Source: Ciona savignyi (Eukaryota; Chordata; Ascidiacea; Phlebobranchia; Cionidae). From it: a DNA stretch of 64,000 nucleotides. The number at the start of each line of letters is the position of its first letter. Within the stretch, counting starts at the first letter, position 1. Below, one piece after another: positions 31,001-41,787 of the stretch. The translations under genes and the position numbers were made by a program. The stretch lies in NCBI GenBank assembly GCA_000149265.1, contig CH003204.1:474966-538965 (forward strand). The letters run 5' to 3'. A model generated the notes under the pieces. It saw only the letters and a program-made list of their open reading frames with translations, made no database searches and was not told where the DNA came from.

Positions 31001-34000
31001 ATATTTCAATTAAACAAAAAAAAATAACCCATTTGAAGTAAATATATATCAATTAAACACGATAATAACCCATGTGAAGTAAATATATTTCAATTAAACA
31101 AAAAAAAACCCATGTGAAGTAAATATATTTCAATTAAACAAAAAAATAACCCATTTGAAGTAAATATATTTCAATTAAACACGATAATAACCCATGTGAA
31201 GTAAATATATTTCAATTAAACAAAAAAATATCCCATTTGAAGTAAATATATATCAATTAAACACGATAATAACCCATGTGAAGTAAATATATTTCAATTA
31301 AACAAAAAATAACCCATGTGAAGTAAATATATTTCAATTAAACACGATAGTAACCCATGTGAAGTAAATATATTTCAATTAAACAAAAAATAACCCATGT
31401 GAAGTAAATATATATCAATTAAACACGATAATAACCCATGTGAAGTAAATATATTTCAATTAAACACGATAATAACCCATTTGAAGTAAATATATTTCAA
31501 TTAAACACGATAGTAACCCATGTGAAGTAAATATATTTCAATTAAACAAAAAATAACCCATGTGAAGTAAATATATTTCAATTAAACACTAGAATAACCC
31601 ATGTGAAGTAAATATATTTCAATTAAACACGATATTAACCCATGTGAAGTAAATATATGTCAATTAAACCATAAAATAACCCATGTGAAGTAAATATATT
31701 TCAATTAAACAAAAAATAACCCATCTGAAGTAAATATATCTCAATTAAACACGATAATAACCCATGTGAAGTAAATATATATCAATTAAACACGATAATA
31801 ACCCATGTGAAGTAAATATATTTCAATTAAACAAAATAATAACCCATGTGAAGTAAATATATTTCAATTAAACACGATAATAACCCATGTGAAGTAAATA
31901 TATTTCAATTAAACAAAAAAAAATAACCCATTTGAAGTAAATATATATCAATTAAACACGATAATAACCCATGTGAAGTAAATATATTTCAATTAAACAA
32001 AAAAATAACCCATTTGAAGTAAATATATTTCAATTAGGGCTGCGAAAAATTAACGGTTAACCACGGTTAACCGTTTTTATGGTTAACCGTCACGTCAAAT
32101 TTTAACCGTTTAACCGTTTTTAACGTTACTTTACCGCCCACATTTAATTGGGCGTAATTGCGTTTTAATAATCTTCAAATATACATATCTCCATTCACAC
32201 GTTGATTGTTTCATTATTACGTAATATAAGCAACCATTCACACGTCGATTGTTTGATTGTCAACGTAATATACGCACCATTCACACATCGATTGTTTGAT
32301 TGTCAACGTAATATAAGCAACCATTCAGACGCTGATTGTTTGATTTTTAACTCAATATTATGTGTCTTAAGGTGATGTTTAAAAACTATAAAGTAACACA
32401 TAAATAAGACCCGATAATGCCGGTAATCACGCGCGTTATTTCTTTGCTGTCCTTTACGACTGCCTGAACTTTTTTTGCCAAAAATGGTGCCGATTTGATG
32501 GTAGTTTAAAGAAAATCGGTTAACGGTTAACCGATTATTTTTACATCAGTTAACCGTTTTTTAAATTAACCGTTAATTCGCAGCCCTAATTTCAATTAAA
32601 CAAAAAAATAACCCATTTGAAGTAAATATATATCAATTAAACACGATAATAACCCATGTGAAGTAAATATAATTCAATTAAACATAAAAATAACCCATTT
32701 GAAGTAAATATATATCAATTAAACACGATAATAACCCATGTGAAGTAAATATAATTCAATTAAACATAAAAATAACCCATTTGAAGTAAATATATATCAA
32801 TTAAACACGATAATAACCCATGTGAAGTAAATATATTTCAATTAAACATAAAAATAACCCATTTGAAGTAAATATATATCAATTAAACACGATAATAACC
32901 CATGTGAAGTAAATATAATTCAATTAAACAAAAAAAATAACCCATTTGAAGTAAATATATATCAATTAAACACGATAATAACCCATGTGAAGTAAATATA
33001 ATTCAATTAAACAAAAAAATAACCCATTAAAAGTGAATATATTTCAATTAAACACGACAATAACCCATGTGAAGTAAATATATTTCAATTAAACACGACA
33101 ATAACCCATGTGAAATGAATATATTTCAATAAAACAGGACAATAACCCATTTCAAGTAAAAGAATTAAAATAGAACAAATAATTTTTCACCTGGTTGCAG
33201 CTTGTTCCAACAAACATCGATTCCAGCACAAAGGAGTCGAATGTCATGAATAATGTTCCCACCATCCGCGTCCCAGATCTTACAAGTGCTATCATCAGCT
33301 ACTGATGCCACTACTCTGCCCTCAAGGGGTTCAAACGCAACTGCATTAACGCTGTTCGTGTGGCCTTTCAACGTCTGAAATTATTACATCTTACAGATAT
33401 GGTTTCCGTTTTTTAATTTTATTCGAAAATAGAAAGAGCTGCAACGCTGACTTAATTATTTGCCAAATGTTAGGTAAATATACTGTATTACGGATATAAA
33501 TTATGTTAAAATTTCTTAAAATATATACTTTTAAAAACACAAAAAAGGTTTAAAAATACTTGTTTGCTAATAAAAAAAGGCAAATTTTGAATTTGCAGTT
33601 TAAAAATCAACATCTGAAAAGAAAAACAGTACACATACTAGTAGACTTGTTTCCCCTTTAAAATCAGTTGTTAATATGCTGATGGTGGAATCAAGCAAAC
33701 CCAATGCTAACTTAGCACATCTTGGTAGATATTTCATGTTGCTGACTGGAGACCATGATATACAATTGATGTCTGAAAGAAATATATTTTACAAAGTATA
33801 ATTCCTATAAAAATATACTGGCAATTTATCATAATATCTAGGATTGGATATTTATGTTTTATGCTAGTGAATGGAAAATGCAAGATGGACAATTGTACGA
33901 TTACCTTGCAGATACACCGCAGATCGTTATTCGATAACCTTGTGCAAGCCCGGTGCTAGGAACCGCGGGGCCCAATTAGAAATGTGATGACGGGGCCCTT

Positions 34001-35303
34001 ACTCTTCATAGCAAAATTTATCGGTGTTTATATATCATAAAATACATACCAGTACATACAAACTACAAAAATAGACATATAATATTTGCTATAAAACAAA
34101 TTAAAGGCAATGTGGATGCTTATTTACGATATATTGTTTTACTTCAAACATATCTATATTGTTTAGCAACCATATTCATTATGACGTAACAGGCAGACAC
34201 AGAAATATAAATTTGACTTACTTACGATGCATAACAAATTGATATTATGAGAAAGAATATCATTTCACTTTCTATTTTACGTTTCAGTAGTATTTTAAAC
34301 CTCGTAATACAGAAAAACCCCTGAGGCCGCCGGGGGGCCCCTTCAGGGTGCGGGGCCCAATTTGATCTAATCGGTCAAATCGGCCTAAAACCGGCCCTGA
34401 CCTTGTGACCAACGTTGGGTTATCAGCGGTTGCAGAGTGTCATGCATGTATATTAAGAAGTTTTTTCAGTTTTAGTACAACCCATTAATCTACTGGGTTT
34501 AGGAGATGGTTACTTAGCACATGGACACAATCGACTAACTAATCAAGTTTCGATCCTGCAACCCTTTAACTGAAATGCTAAGCACAAAATGACTAAACCA
34601 ACAAGCTATTATAGGTAGTCTACGGAGAATTTAAGTATGAGATGTGTGGCAATGAATAAAATATATGACTTCGTACATATATAACAATTTTACACTCACA
34701 TCCTACTATGGAAAGTATGTAATTTTTTTTTCCGGTGTGTCATATGTAACTTTAAAGTGTACAAGTTAACTTATCTGCACTTATTGTGTACCAGTGTAAT
34801 GCCTTAAAATATTGTTTTTTAGAAAAAAATCAGTAGATGTGAAAATGACCTTAAAAACTATATAAAGTGTGCAATAAGAAAACATAATTTTTAGTTGCGC
34901 AATTGATGTACTTATCATTGCAGTACATATTCAAAACCTAGGTAACTTTCATAAAAATATCCTGTTTTGTCGCATACCGGTCAGGGCCATTAACTGTTTT
35001 GCACTTAATACAAATCTTCCATACTTATATTATTTTTTAAAGGCTCTGGTTTTTGTTTAACAAATTTCTGCAGAAAATATACTTACCATTCTGGCTGTAG
35101 GTTAGAAGATTTTCAGTGTGTGTAACAGTTGCACGAACTGATTGTTTTTCAGCATGACTGCTTTGGTCTTCATGTTGAAAAGCAACGGAACAAATATGCA
35201 GATTGTCAGCGCTCGAATATGCTAGAAGTTTGGTTGCGTTTTCGTACGGACAGAATTCGATCGCAGTTACAAAGCCGTCAGTTCGAACGACGTTTTCTTC
35301 CAT
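28058..35303 (-). CDS. NUP37: Nucleoporin Nup37, WD-repeat
   Basis: Six exons read 35303-35087, 33772-33639, 33374-33191, 30278-30080, 28891-28756 and 28180-28058. They give 330 residues with all phases matching; human NUP37 has 326. It is a seven-bladed WD40 protein of the Y-shaped Nup107-160 complex in the nuclear pore. Colinear matches to the family are VTAIEFCPYENATKLLAY, ISWSPVSNMKYLP, LKGHTNSVNAVAFEP with DDSTCKIWD, VGELFGNLRFYD, WCPLNPMKVGASAGTEWVLW, HTLKIHHLGHRE and, at the end, VGSGASWHATHPICAVPG. The start is the first ATG and gives the family length. The introns are large for this region because of a minisatellite and three hAT-type insertions. Confidence 0.95.
28285..28450. repeat. 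GTTGTTTGTGGTT minisatellite
   Basis: Short degenerate repeat of TTAGTTGTTTGTGG and AAGTTGCTTGGTT units in the last intron of Nup37. A 3' SINE fragment follows at about 28640-28741 (plus strand), ending AACATGAATATCC. Confidence 0.75.
29135..30025. mobile_element. hAT MITE, 891 bp
   Basis: The ends TAGGGATGCACAAACTAGAA and TTCTAGTTTGTGCATCCCTA are perfect inverted repeats, flanked by the exact 8-bp duplication CCTATAAC (29127-29134 and 30026-30033). The interior has many TTCGAATC words at both ends and an AACGGTTAACC-rich patch near 29580-29620 that resembles the ends of the element at 32035. No coding capacity. It lies in Nup37 intron 4. Confidence 0.93.
30890..33165. repeat. About 40-bp minisatellite in Nup37 intron 3
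   Basis: Roughly 40 head-to-tail copies of a unit reading ATAACCCATGTGAAGTAAAT then ATATTTCAATTAAACACGAT. Many neighbours alternate between an ATGTGAAG/CACGAT type and an ATTTGAAG/AAAAAAT type, a two-unit higher-order pattern. The array is split by a hAT MITE. It occupies most of a 2.9-kb intron. Confidence 0.97.
32035..32588. mobile_element. hAT MITE, 554 bp, inside the minisatellite
   Basis: The ends TAGGGCTGCGAA and TTCGCAGCCCTA are perfect inverted repeats with the exact 8-bp duplication ATTTCAAT (32027-32034 and 32589-32596). Subterminal GGTTAACCG words recur at both ends. The centre contains about four 45-bp repeats with CCATTCACACG and GATTGTTTGATTG. No ORF. Confidence 0.95.
33845..34610 (-). 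repeat. SINE interrupted by a hAT MITE
   Basis: An old minus-strand SINE (GGATATTTATGTTTTATGC at left, CAACCCTTTAACTGAAATGC at right) is split at 33945-34399 by a hAT insertion. It lies in Nup37 intron 1. Confidence 0.7.
33945..34399. mobile_element. hAT MITE, 455 bp, GC-rich
   Basis: It is flanked by the exact 8-bp duplication ACCTTGTG (33937-33944 and 34400-34407). The ends CAAGCCCGGT and ACCGGCCCTG are imperfect inverted repeats, and GCGGGGCCCAATT recurs near both ends. Non-coding. Confidence 0.88.
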
Positions 35304-35363
35304 AATTTAATAAATAACTCAATTTTGAAAGTAAAACCTTCAAACCTTGAAGGCTACAATAAA

Positions 35364-35751
35364 GGGCGAAACTAAAAGAAGGAAAAAAGGGAAACTACTC
35401 CCTAATATGAAGATAAGGGCATGAGTGTTAGTTTTAAACATGGGGTTGGAGTTACAGGGTTAGTTCCGGGCTAAACATTAATTTTAGGGGGGCGCCCCTA
35501 AATACTACAGGATCGCTTAGATTGCAATGGAAAGTAATTCTAACGCTATGCCAAACGCTAATCTCAACTCCGAAACTAATTTAAAACCAACCAAACATTA
35601 ATATCATAATCTTTATTTTAGTGAGAGATTTTTCTCCAAGGCTTTTGTAATTACGAAGAATGGTAAGCGCTACAAGCGATCTTGTGGGTTAAAATTAGCG
35701 TCCATAGTTTGAGTGAGCAGTTTTCCGTTTTCCCTTCTTTTAGTGTTACCC
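35364..35751. mobile_element. MITE with 9-bp target duplication (Mutator-like)
   Basis: Left arm GGGCGAAACTAAAAGAAGG, right arm CCTTCTTTTAGTGTTACCC. The flanks share TACAATAAA exactly (35355-35363 and 35752-35760). A 9-bp duplication suggests the Mutator-like superfamily. It lies immediately upstream of the Nup37 start, so it may have affected that promoter. Confidence 0.85.
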
Positions 35752-36226
35752 TACAATAAAGACTTACGACACACAAGCTAAGGTAATCAATGTCAACTTG
35801 AGATTGTCGAACACGTGTTACCTTTAACTATTAGTGATACACATTTTAACGAACGTGCTATTTATGTTCTGTAAAAGTACATTCTAATGGGTTAACTACA
35901 ACAAACCATCGCCCCTAAAAGTTTATTAAATGCTGGGTGAATAATTGGAATACTGGAAAGCTTTGGAAATCCCTTTGAAATTTTCGGCCAATTTGGGAAT
36001 TCCCCGTAATAATTTGCCAGTGCTCATTGAAAACATATGTCGGTTTTTACCATTTAGGTTCACGATCAAGGATTCGTTAGGGGTTAAAGTTGTATTTATT
36101 CATGACTCGCTCAACAGTTTGGTAAGAAAACACGAACACGCATAATATTTTCGATCTCACAACAAAGACCTTCGGTGCCAACGGTAGGTTGAACGAGGCA
36201 ACGGTGGTCACTTCTGAGAAGAACTA

Positions 36227-36765
36227 CAGTGGAGTCCCGCTTACCTGACCACCTATGGGACTGTCAGCAAGCGGTCGCGTTAACGGGGTGATCGTGTTAG
36301 TGAATTTTGATTTGAAGCAAGTTGTCGTCACATGCAGCCAAAACGACTGCCTTTTTACTAAATTTTTACCAAATGTCATTATTTTTATCAGATAGGCTAC
36401 TGTAGATTGCATTTAAACAACTGTTAGTAGGCCCTACTAAAGTTTATCTTCAGTTCTGTTTGCCACAGTTTTCTTTGTGTGTATGTACGCGCTAATTTAA
36501 TCTTATTGTTTTGATCATAAAATAAATTTTACCTTATTATTTTGGTGACAAAGGCAAATTATTTAGCACTTGTGGTCACTTAAGCGGAGTTAAATTTGAA
36601 CTTTTGGACCAAAATATTGCGGTCCTGGTCTGGAAACCGGGGGTGGTCGCCTTATTGAAACAAAATGCAATGAATTAACACAGTAAAATATTCGGGATCG
36701 CACTGAAGCGGTACTAATTAAGAGGGGGTCGTGTTATCAAGGTGGTCTCCAAGCTGGGTTCCACT
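36227..36765. mobile_element. Pogo/Tigger-like MITE, 539 bp
   Basis: The ends CAGTGGAGTCCCGCTTACC and GGGTTCCACTG sit between TA dinucleotides. The long imperfect arms include GACCACC/GGTGGTC, typical of Tc1-mariner/pogo derivatives. Non-coding. Confidence 0.85.
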
Positions 36766-36925
36766 GTATTGGTGAGGCCCAAGTGGACTGATGTGTAAAA
36801 ACAAAACACGGCAATTTATACTGAAAGTGACAGTCGATGGGGATGCAATAAATCAGGACGTCCGCGTTTTATGATGTTTGTAGTGACTATCATTGTGCTG
36901 TTATCTTGTACAACCAGCGAAACGA

Positions 36926-37218
36926 GGCCGGTCAGTTAGCCTGGCGGTTAAGTGCGTCGCCTTTCAATCGAAAGGTTGCAGGTGCAAAGCTGGTAGCTAG
37001 CTAGTCGGTTGTGTCCTTGGGCAAGGCACTTTACGAACATAGCCTGGACCCGGATTAATGGGTTTTACCAAATTCAAGGAACGTCTCAATTATACAACAC
37101 ACTGCAATATAGCTCCGGTAATCCGACGGTGGGCGCGAGGTGATCTGACGATTGCCCGTGTGTTAACCCCCTTGGTTTTCCCATTCACGGGGATAAACAT
37201 GAATATCCTATCCTATTA
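36926..37218 (+). repeat. tRNA-derived SINE, full length
   Basis: The best plus-strand copy: GGCCGGTCAGTTAGCCTGGC head, AGGTTGCAGGTGCAAAGC box-B region, GTGTCCTTGGGCAAGGCAC body, GGTGGGCGCGAGGTGATCTG, and the tail GGGGATAAACATGAATATCC. Confidence 0.88.
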
Positions 37219-37564
37219 TGTTTGTCGGAAATTCTCACACGAGAATTAGCAACACATATCATATTCTATATATCTAAAATGTTAAGCCTATCAAACCCTT
37301 TTCTAAGCCATGTGTAACAAGACACTAAACTTTAGTTACAAAAAAGATTAATGATTACTGATTTTGTCAAGTCATATTTAAAATGCAAGAAAGTTTATAG
37401 AGATACTAAAGTTTGGTAATTCGGTCACAAATTTCCGAGTTTGGTAATGCAGGAACCACAGTTAAATTTCTAAACCTATGAGTTTGTACAAAGACATTAA
37501 ACAGCATGTGCTTAAGGTAAAACAACTGTTTAGCTTGTGCAACAAACAAAACCAATTAAAGCGG

Positions 37565-37640
37565 AGGTCGTAAATTTACCGGGAAACCCAGAAGCTGCCT
37601 TTTTTATTCGAGTTCACCGTTTTAACCGCAAACCGATAGG
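37565..37640 (+). promoter_or_regulatory. Promoter-like module P1a
   Basis: It shares a pattern with four other places: GTCGTAAATTTACC, GGGAAACCCAGAAGCTG, then a TTTTTTATT TATA-like box and GTTCACCG. The block resembles the promoter just upstream of exon 1 of each FReD gene but is followed only by a decayed exon-1-like stretch. Confidence 0.45.
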
Positions 37641-37983
37641 GAACATATTGTTTTAACCCAGTATCACCACAGCTTCTACTAGTAAAGCAACTTCAGTAGC
37701 GTTAAACATATAGCTAATATCATGTTTTTACTAATACGTACATATAGAACAGAAATATTGTTTTGTTGGTAAAAACGTAGAGCGTATAGAGGCCAAATAG
37801 AAAACAGGCCTACAAACAGTGATATTTAACAAGTGATTGACACTGTCCAGGATAAGTAAGATGAGCAGAGGATACGAGGAAATATATTACAGGCAAAATT
37901 TTAAAAGATTGTATTAATATTACAAAAAATCCGCTTTTCGGTATATTTAGCGTCGATATCTTGTAATCGTCGTTTAAACAAAA

Positions 37984-38148
37984 ATGAGTTGCATAATCGT
38001 ATCCGAAGATACAGGAATGTCAGATGCTATTATCTACATATACATTAATAGACATTTTTGTATGCCTTTCCAAGGAAAATCACCACAGTCACCCCTTTGG
38101 TTTGGAATTTACAGCTTTATCCATATAGCCTATATATATATATATATA
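37984..38148 (+). CDS. Small ORF conserved between duplicated units (copy 1)
   Basis: The ORF MSCIIVSEDTGMSDAII... and its counterpart at 44728 share about 37 codons without an indel (SEDTG, NR.FCM, QGKSPQSP). In this copy it runs on into a pogo-like MITE that begins at 38149. It may be only a relic of shared sequence; no function is suggested. Confidence 0.25.
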
Positions 38149-38599
38149 CAGTGGATGCCGCATAATGTGATCACTTTTGTTAACACCAAAAATGATTACA
38201 ATAACCGATTGATAACATTAACCGAAAAAATTAAAATTGCCATTTTATCGTTCAATAGGTGTCGCAAAAATAAATTTAAATACAATACAACTGTAAACGA
38301 AATATTTAAATGGCCTTTATTGCCCGAACAATAAGACTAACCAAAATGAAGTCAGCTTTTCGATCTCCTTTTTCCAAACTCACTAGATTAAAGCTTTCCG
38401 CGAAATGATCACACATTTCATTTGCTTTTTCATCGTCCCGGCAATTCCAGTTTCAATGTTTATAGGTTTTTCAGGTGGCTAATCGTCAAAGCTTGGCATT
38501 TATGTTAGAAGTTAACAAAATTAGTCTCTACGTTTGGGACGTTTTGGGAAAATTGATAACAATAATCGATGTACCGATTACAGTAAGCGGCATCCACTG
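38149..38599. mobile_element. Pogo/Tc1-like MITE, 451 bp
   Basis: The ends CAGTGGATGCCGCATAATG and CATTATGCGGCATCCACTG-like (GTAAGCGGCATCCACTG) are flanked by TA. The paralogous unit at about 45263 lacks it and reads straight through, giving an empty site. Confidence 0.9.
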
Positions 38600-38799
38600 T
38601 ATATAGTCTTGAATTGTTAAATTTTATCGCTTTATCGTTTTTTGCTATTACTTTACTATATATATTGTAAGTTTGTGTTTCTTTAATTATTGTCTTTTTT
38701 AAAGGATCGAGTCCAAACAAACTAGAAGAAATCCAACCCAATATAGCCTTCTTTAGGCCAACAACTACCTTTTTGATTGTACAAAGAAATTAACGAAAA

Positions 38800-38882
38800 T
38801 AAAAGTCGTAAACTTACTGGGGAAACCGGAAGCTCGACTTTTTATAGGTGTTTACCAGTCTAACTGTACATCGGTAGTGCTC
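38800..38882 (+). promoter_or_regulatory. Core promoter of FReD gene 1 (P1b)
   Basis: GTCGTAAACTTACTGGGGAA, ACCGGAAGCTCG (ETS-like GGAA core) and TTTTTATA as TATA box lie about 40-85 bp before the ATG at 38883. GGGGAAACCG is close to a Rel/NF-kB half-palindrome. The same block precedes FReD gene 2. Confidence 0.6.
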
Positions 38883-41787
38883 ATGTATGACCGACTGTTT
38901 CTACTAATTATCACTGCCGCTGCGTATACCAGTAAGTGATTATACCCATGTGCATTTTGTTATAACGCCTGTTATATATCTTATTATAGAATAATATTAT
39001 GATTGTACTAGCAAAAAAACATCAAGCACTAAGTCTTCCGGAATTTACAAATAATGATGGTTAACAATTGTTAATTGAAAAGCACCATCACAAGATAACT
39101 GAAAAGAACTAACACCAGTTATCATTAATCTTTTAACCCATGTACTTACTATTTTTTCCAAGTATTTTGAATTTATTTTTTTGTTGTTGTTATTTTTTTT
39201 TAAATCATCTTATAGGCCAGAAGTATAGCCACCATGGAAAGTACGTTACAAGTATTCAATCCCCGTCCGCTAAAGTATACCTGAACGTCGTTTACCGTCT
39301 GTGCCTGCTATCTGCACCTGCTGATGTTACTATCTCTGCCTCACCAACCGACTTTTCATCGACGATAACGTTTACCGTTGAAGTGATAGAGATCGACGTA
39401 CACGAAGTGATTGTGGAATTGCAACGGATAGATGAGGATACGGGATGGAACTTTACATCGATTACAATAGAATGGCTCGCTACTATGAAACCAGGTACTT
39501 TAGTTCCAAACTATTGTATTGATTATTGTGTCTTCCATTTACATTTTGTCAAAAAGCTCAGATATAGGATTAAAGTGATCGTTTCATGGTATAAAATAAC
39601 ATAATATTCGTAGGCTTGAGAAACTGCAAGGACTTTTACAACATCGGGCATACTTATACCGGACTCTACACTATCTATCCGGATGGTAACAATTCTTTAA
39701 AGGTGTACTGCGATATGACTACTCAAGGTGGTGGATGGACGGTATGTTGAACATTTCTATTATAATTGTGTATATGACGTGTTTATTTCAGGTTATAATG
39801 CGACGCCAGTCCGGCAGAGTTGATTTTAATCAAAGCTGGGTAAACTATACACAAGGATTCGGGGACAAAAATGATGACTTCTGGCTTGGTTGGTTTACTA
39901 TTGAAAAAAATACTTTGAAATAACCGGCATATGCGATTTAAACAGGATTAAACGCCATGCATTTGTTGACAAGCATACAAAATGTTGAACTTCGAATCGA
40001 CTTGAAAGCATGTAATAACGTTACATTCGCAGCAGAATATTCGTAAGTCCTAGCCGTTGATTTTAATCCAAATTTCTTGTACTGGATTTGAACCCTGTAT
40101 GCCTGCCTGGTCTATAAAACAAAATGTTATCCTTATATTCTAAGGTCGTTTTTCGTGGACACGGCTTCATCCAACTACAAACTAGACATCACTGGCTTCG
40201 GACACCAAAACGGTAGATATAATAAGAGTGATAACTTGAGATCTAATCTGTGAACTTACAGACACTATATGCGACTACAGCAGCCCACAAGATCGTAGAA
40301 AGTGCGGTTACGCCAACATTACACGTGAAAATTGCTTAACTATGCCAGGTAGACTAAACGTGATTGCAGTGTTGCTAGTTTTTTTGAATTTGTTGATATC
40401 ATGTTTTGATGTTTATATAATTTTTCTACTGGCTTATTCCGGATTAAATTTTTACATTTTATTCAAAATAGAATAGGATGTTGATGGTAATTGACAAGTG
40501 CAATCGTTAAATTACCTTGCGACCACCGTTTGGTTACCGGAGCTGTTGCAGTGGGTGTTGTATGATTTAGACGTTCCTTGAATTTGGCAGGTAATAACCT
40601 TGCCCAAGAGGACACAACCGACAAGCCAGCGTCCAGTTTCAAACCTGCAAACCTTTGGGAAAAGGCGACGCACCACGCTAATCGGTAGGAGAATAAAGTA
40701 TATAGTTTACGACATAGACAGAACATTCATGTTTATCATCTGAAATAGGAAAATACATGGGTCGTATGACAAAGTAAAATCGTCGGAATATACCCTGTGC
40801 TCCACCTACATGTTACAAGATCTATTGAAGTGTGTTGAATACGGTAGAGACACTGTAGTTTTTTAAAGTATAAAATAACCGACTTCACAAAACTTCTGCT
40901 AATACTTCGTTCCCATTCACAAAACTGGTTAGTAATGGCTAGTTTTCATCACATCACCTTTCGACGGACGTTTCTATGTGCTGACAGTAAACTAAACTAC
41001 TGTGCATTTTAGGTTGCTGCTTTAGTGACAGTGAACTTAATGTTTCCAAGTGCTTTCATTCAAACGGTAAGGTCATTGTTTTCAACATATCATTATTAGA
41101 CTATGTATATTATTTAGAATAACATAAATAAGAATTGATACACATATCTTTACGCGCCAATTTATAAGAAACAAATGTTAACACCAAACTAGTTACATAA
41201 GGTAGGTAATGGCGTAATTCGGACCATTGTTTTAAAAAGTCAGTAAAACAGTTTACGGATTCCCACACTTTTGTTTAACCTTCTAAAAAACAATTTATCA
41301 CTTTAGAGGACACAACAAACCAGCAAGGCATCTTTAGGTATTTAAATAGATTAATTAAAAACTAAGTGATATAAAATATATATAAGTAAGTTTACACACA
41401 CTGTTATGTCACCGGCAAATCGACTGCGGGCACGAGCTAATCTGATTAGACTTTTTGGCCGCTGTGCTTGCGTTACATATCCGAACGGAAATATTAATTA
41501 TTGTGGAGTGTTTTAATAAAAATTCCTATCCTTTAGATTCTATGGCAGTTTCAAATAAAATGCAGTTTTCAACTTATGACAAAGAAAATGATTTATCTAA
41601 ATTGAGAAACTGTGCTGAAGAGACCTCCGGCGGATTCTGGTTCCGTGCGTGTGCTCGGGCTCGATTGACCTCCATTTATGCTCCTTGTGAACGTCATGGA
41701 ACTTTCGCAATATGGCTAGATCATTCGGGCTCTTCGCACTCAAAGAGAGGCTTTTTATACATCGATATGAAGATTCGCCCCAGATAA
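38883..41787 (+). CDS. Secreted fibrinogen-related protein with an inserted trefoil domain, copy 1
   Basis: Nine exons read 38883-38931, 39216-39494, 39614-39741, 39792-39888, 39946-40042, 40145-40212, 40262-40348, 41013-41066 and 41537-41787: 1110 nt, 369 residues, all phases matching. Two introns are only 57 and 49 nt. Residues 1-16 are a signal peptide ([16 protein letters not shown]). Residues 17-109 form an unrecognised, probably beta-rich, domain (exon 2). From 110 a FReD begins: [54 protein letters not shown]. At 240-287 a P-type trefoil follows with all six cysteines ([34 protein letters not shown]). The FReD then resumes: [15 protein letters not shown] (calcium site), [18 protein letters not shown] and the terminal MKIRPR. 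The ficolin-type Cys-His pocket pair is Cys-Ala here. Likely an extracellular lectin-like protein, ligand unknown. Confidence 0.85.
40465..40690 (-). repeat. SINE copy shared by both FReD units
   Basis: Diverged minus-strand SINE in the intron between the two trefoil exons. A shortened counterpart is in the same intron of copy 2 (about 48903-49045), so the insertion predates the duplication. Confidence 0.65.

Noticed and set aside
30890-33165. CRISPR-like periodic array
   Set aside because: The units are contiguous 40-bp repeats with no unique spacers, in an intron of an animal gene; this is a minisatellite.
38130-38150. TATATATA tract as a promoter
   Set aside because: It is a TA microsatellite at the MITE target site, not linked to an exon.
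39888-39946. Reading the FReD genes as frameshifted pseudogenes
   Set aside because: A 57-nt GT-AG intron restores a perfect FReD, and total exon length is divisible by three in both copies.
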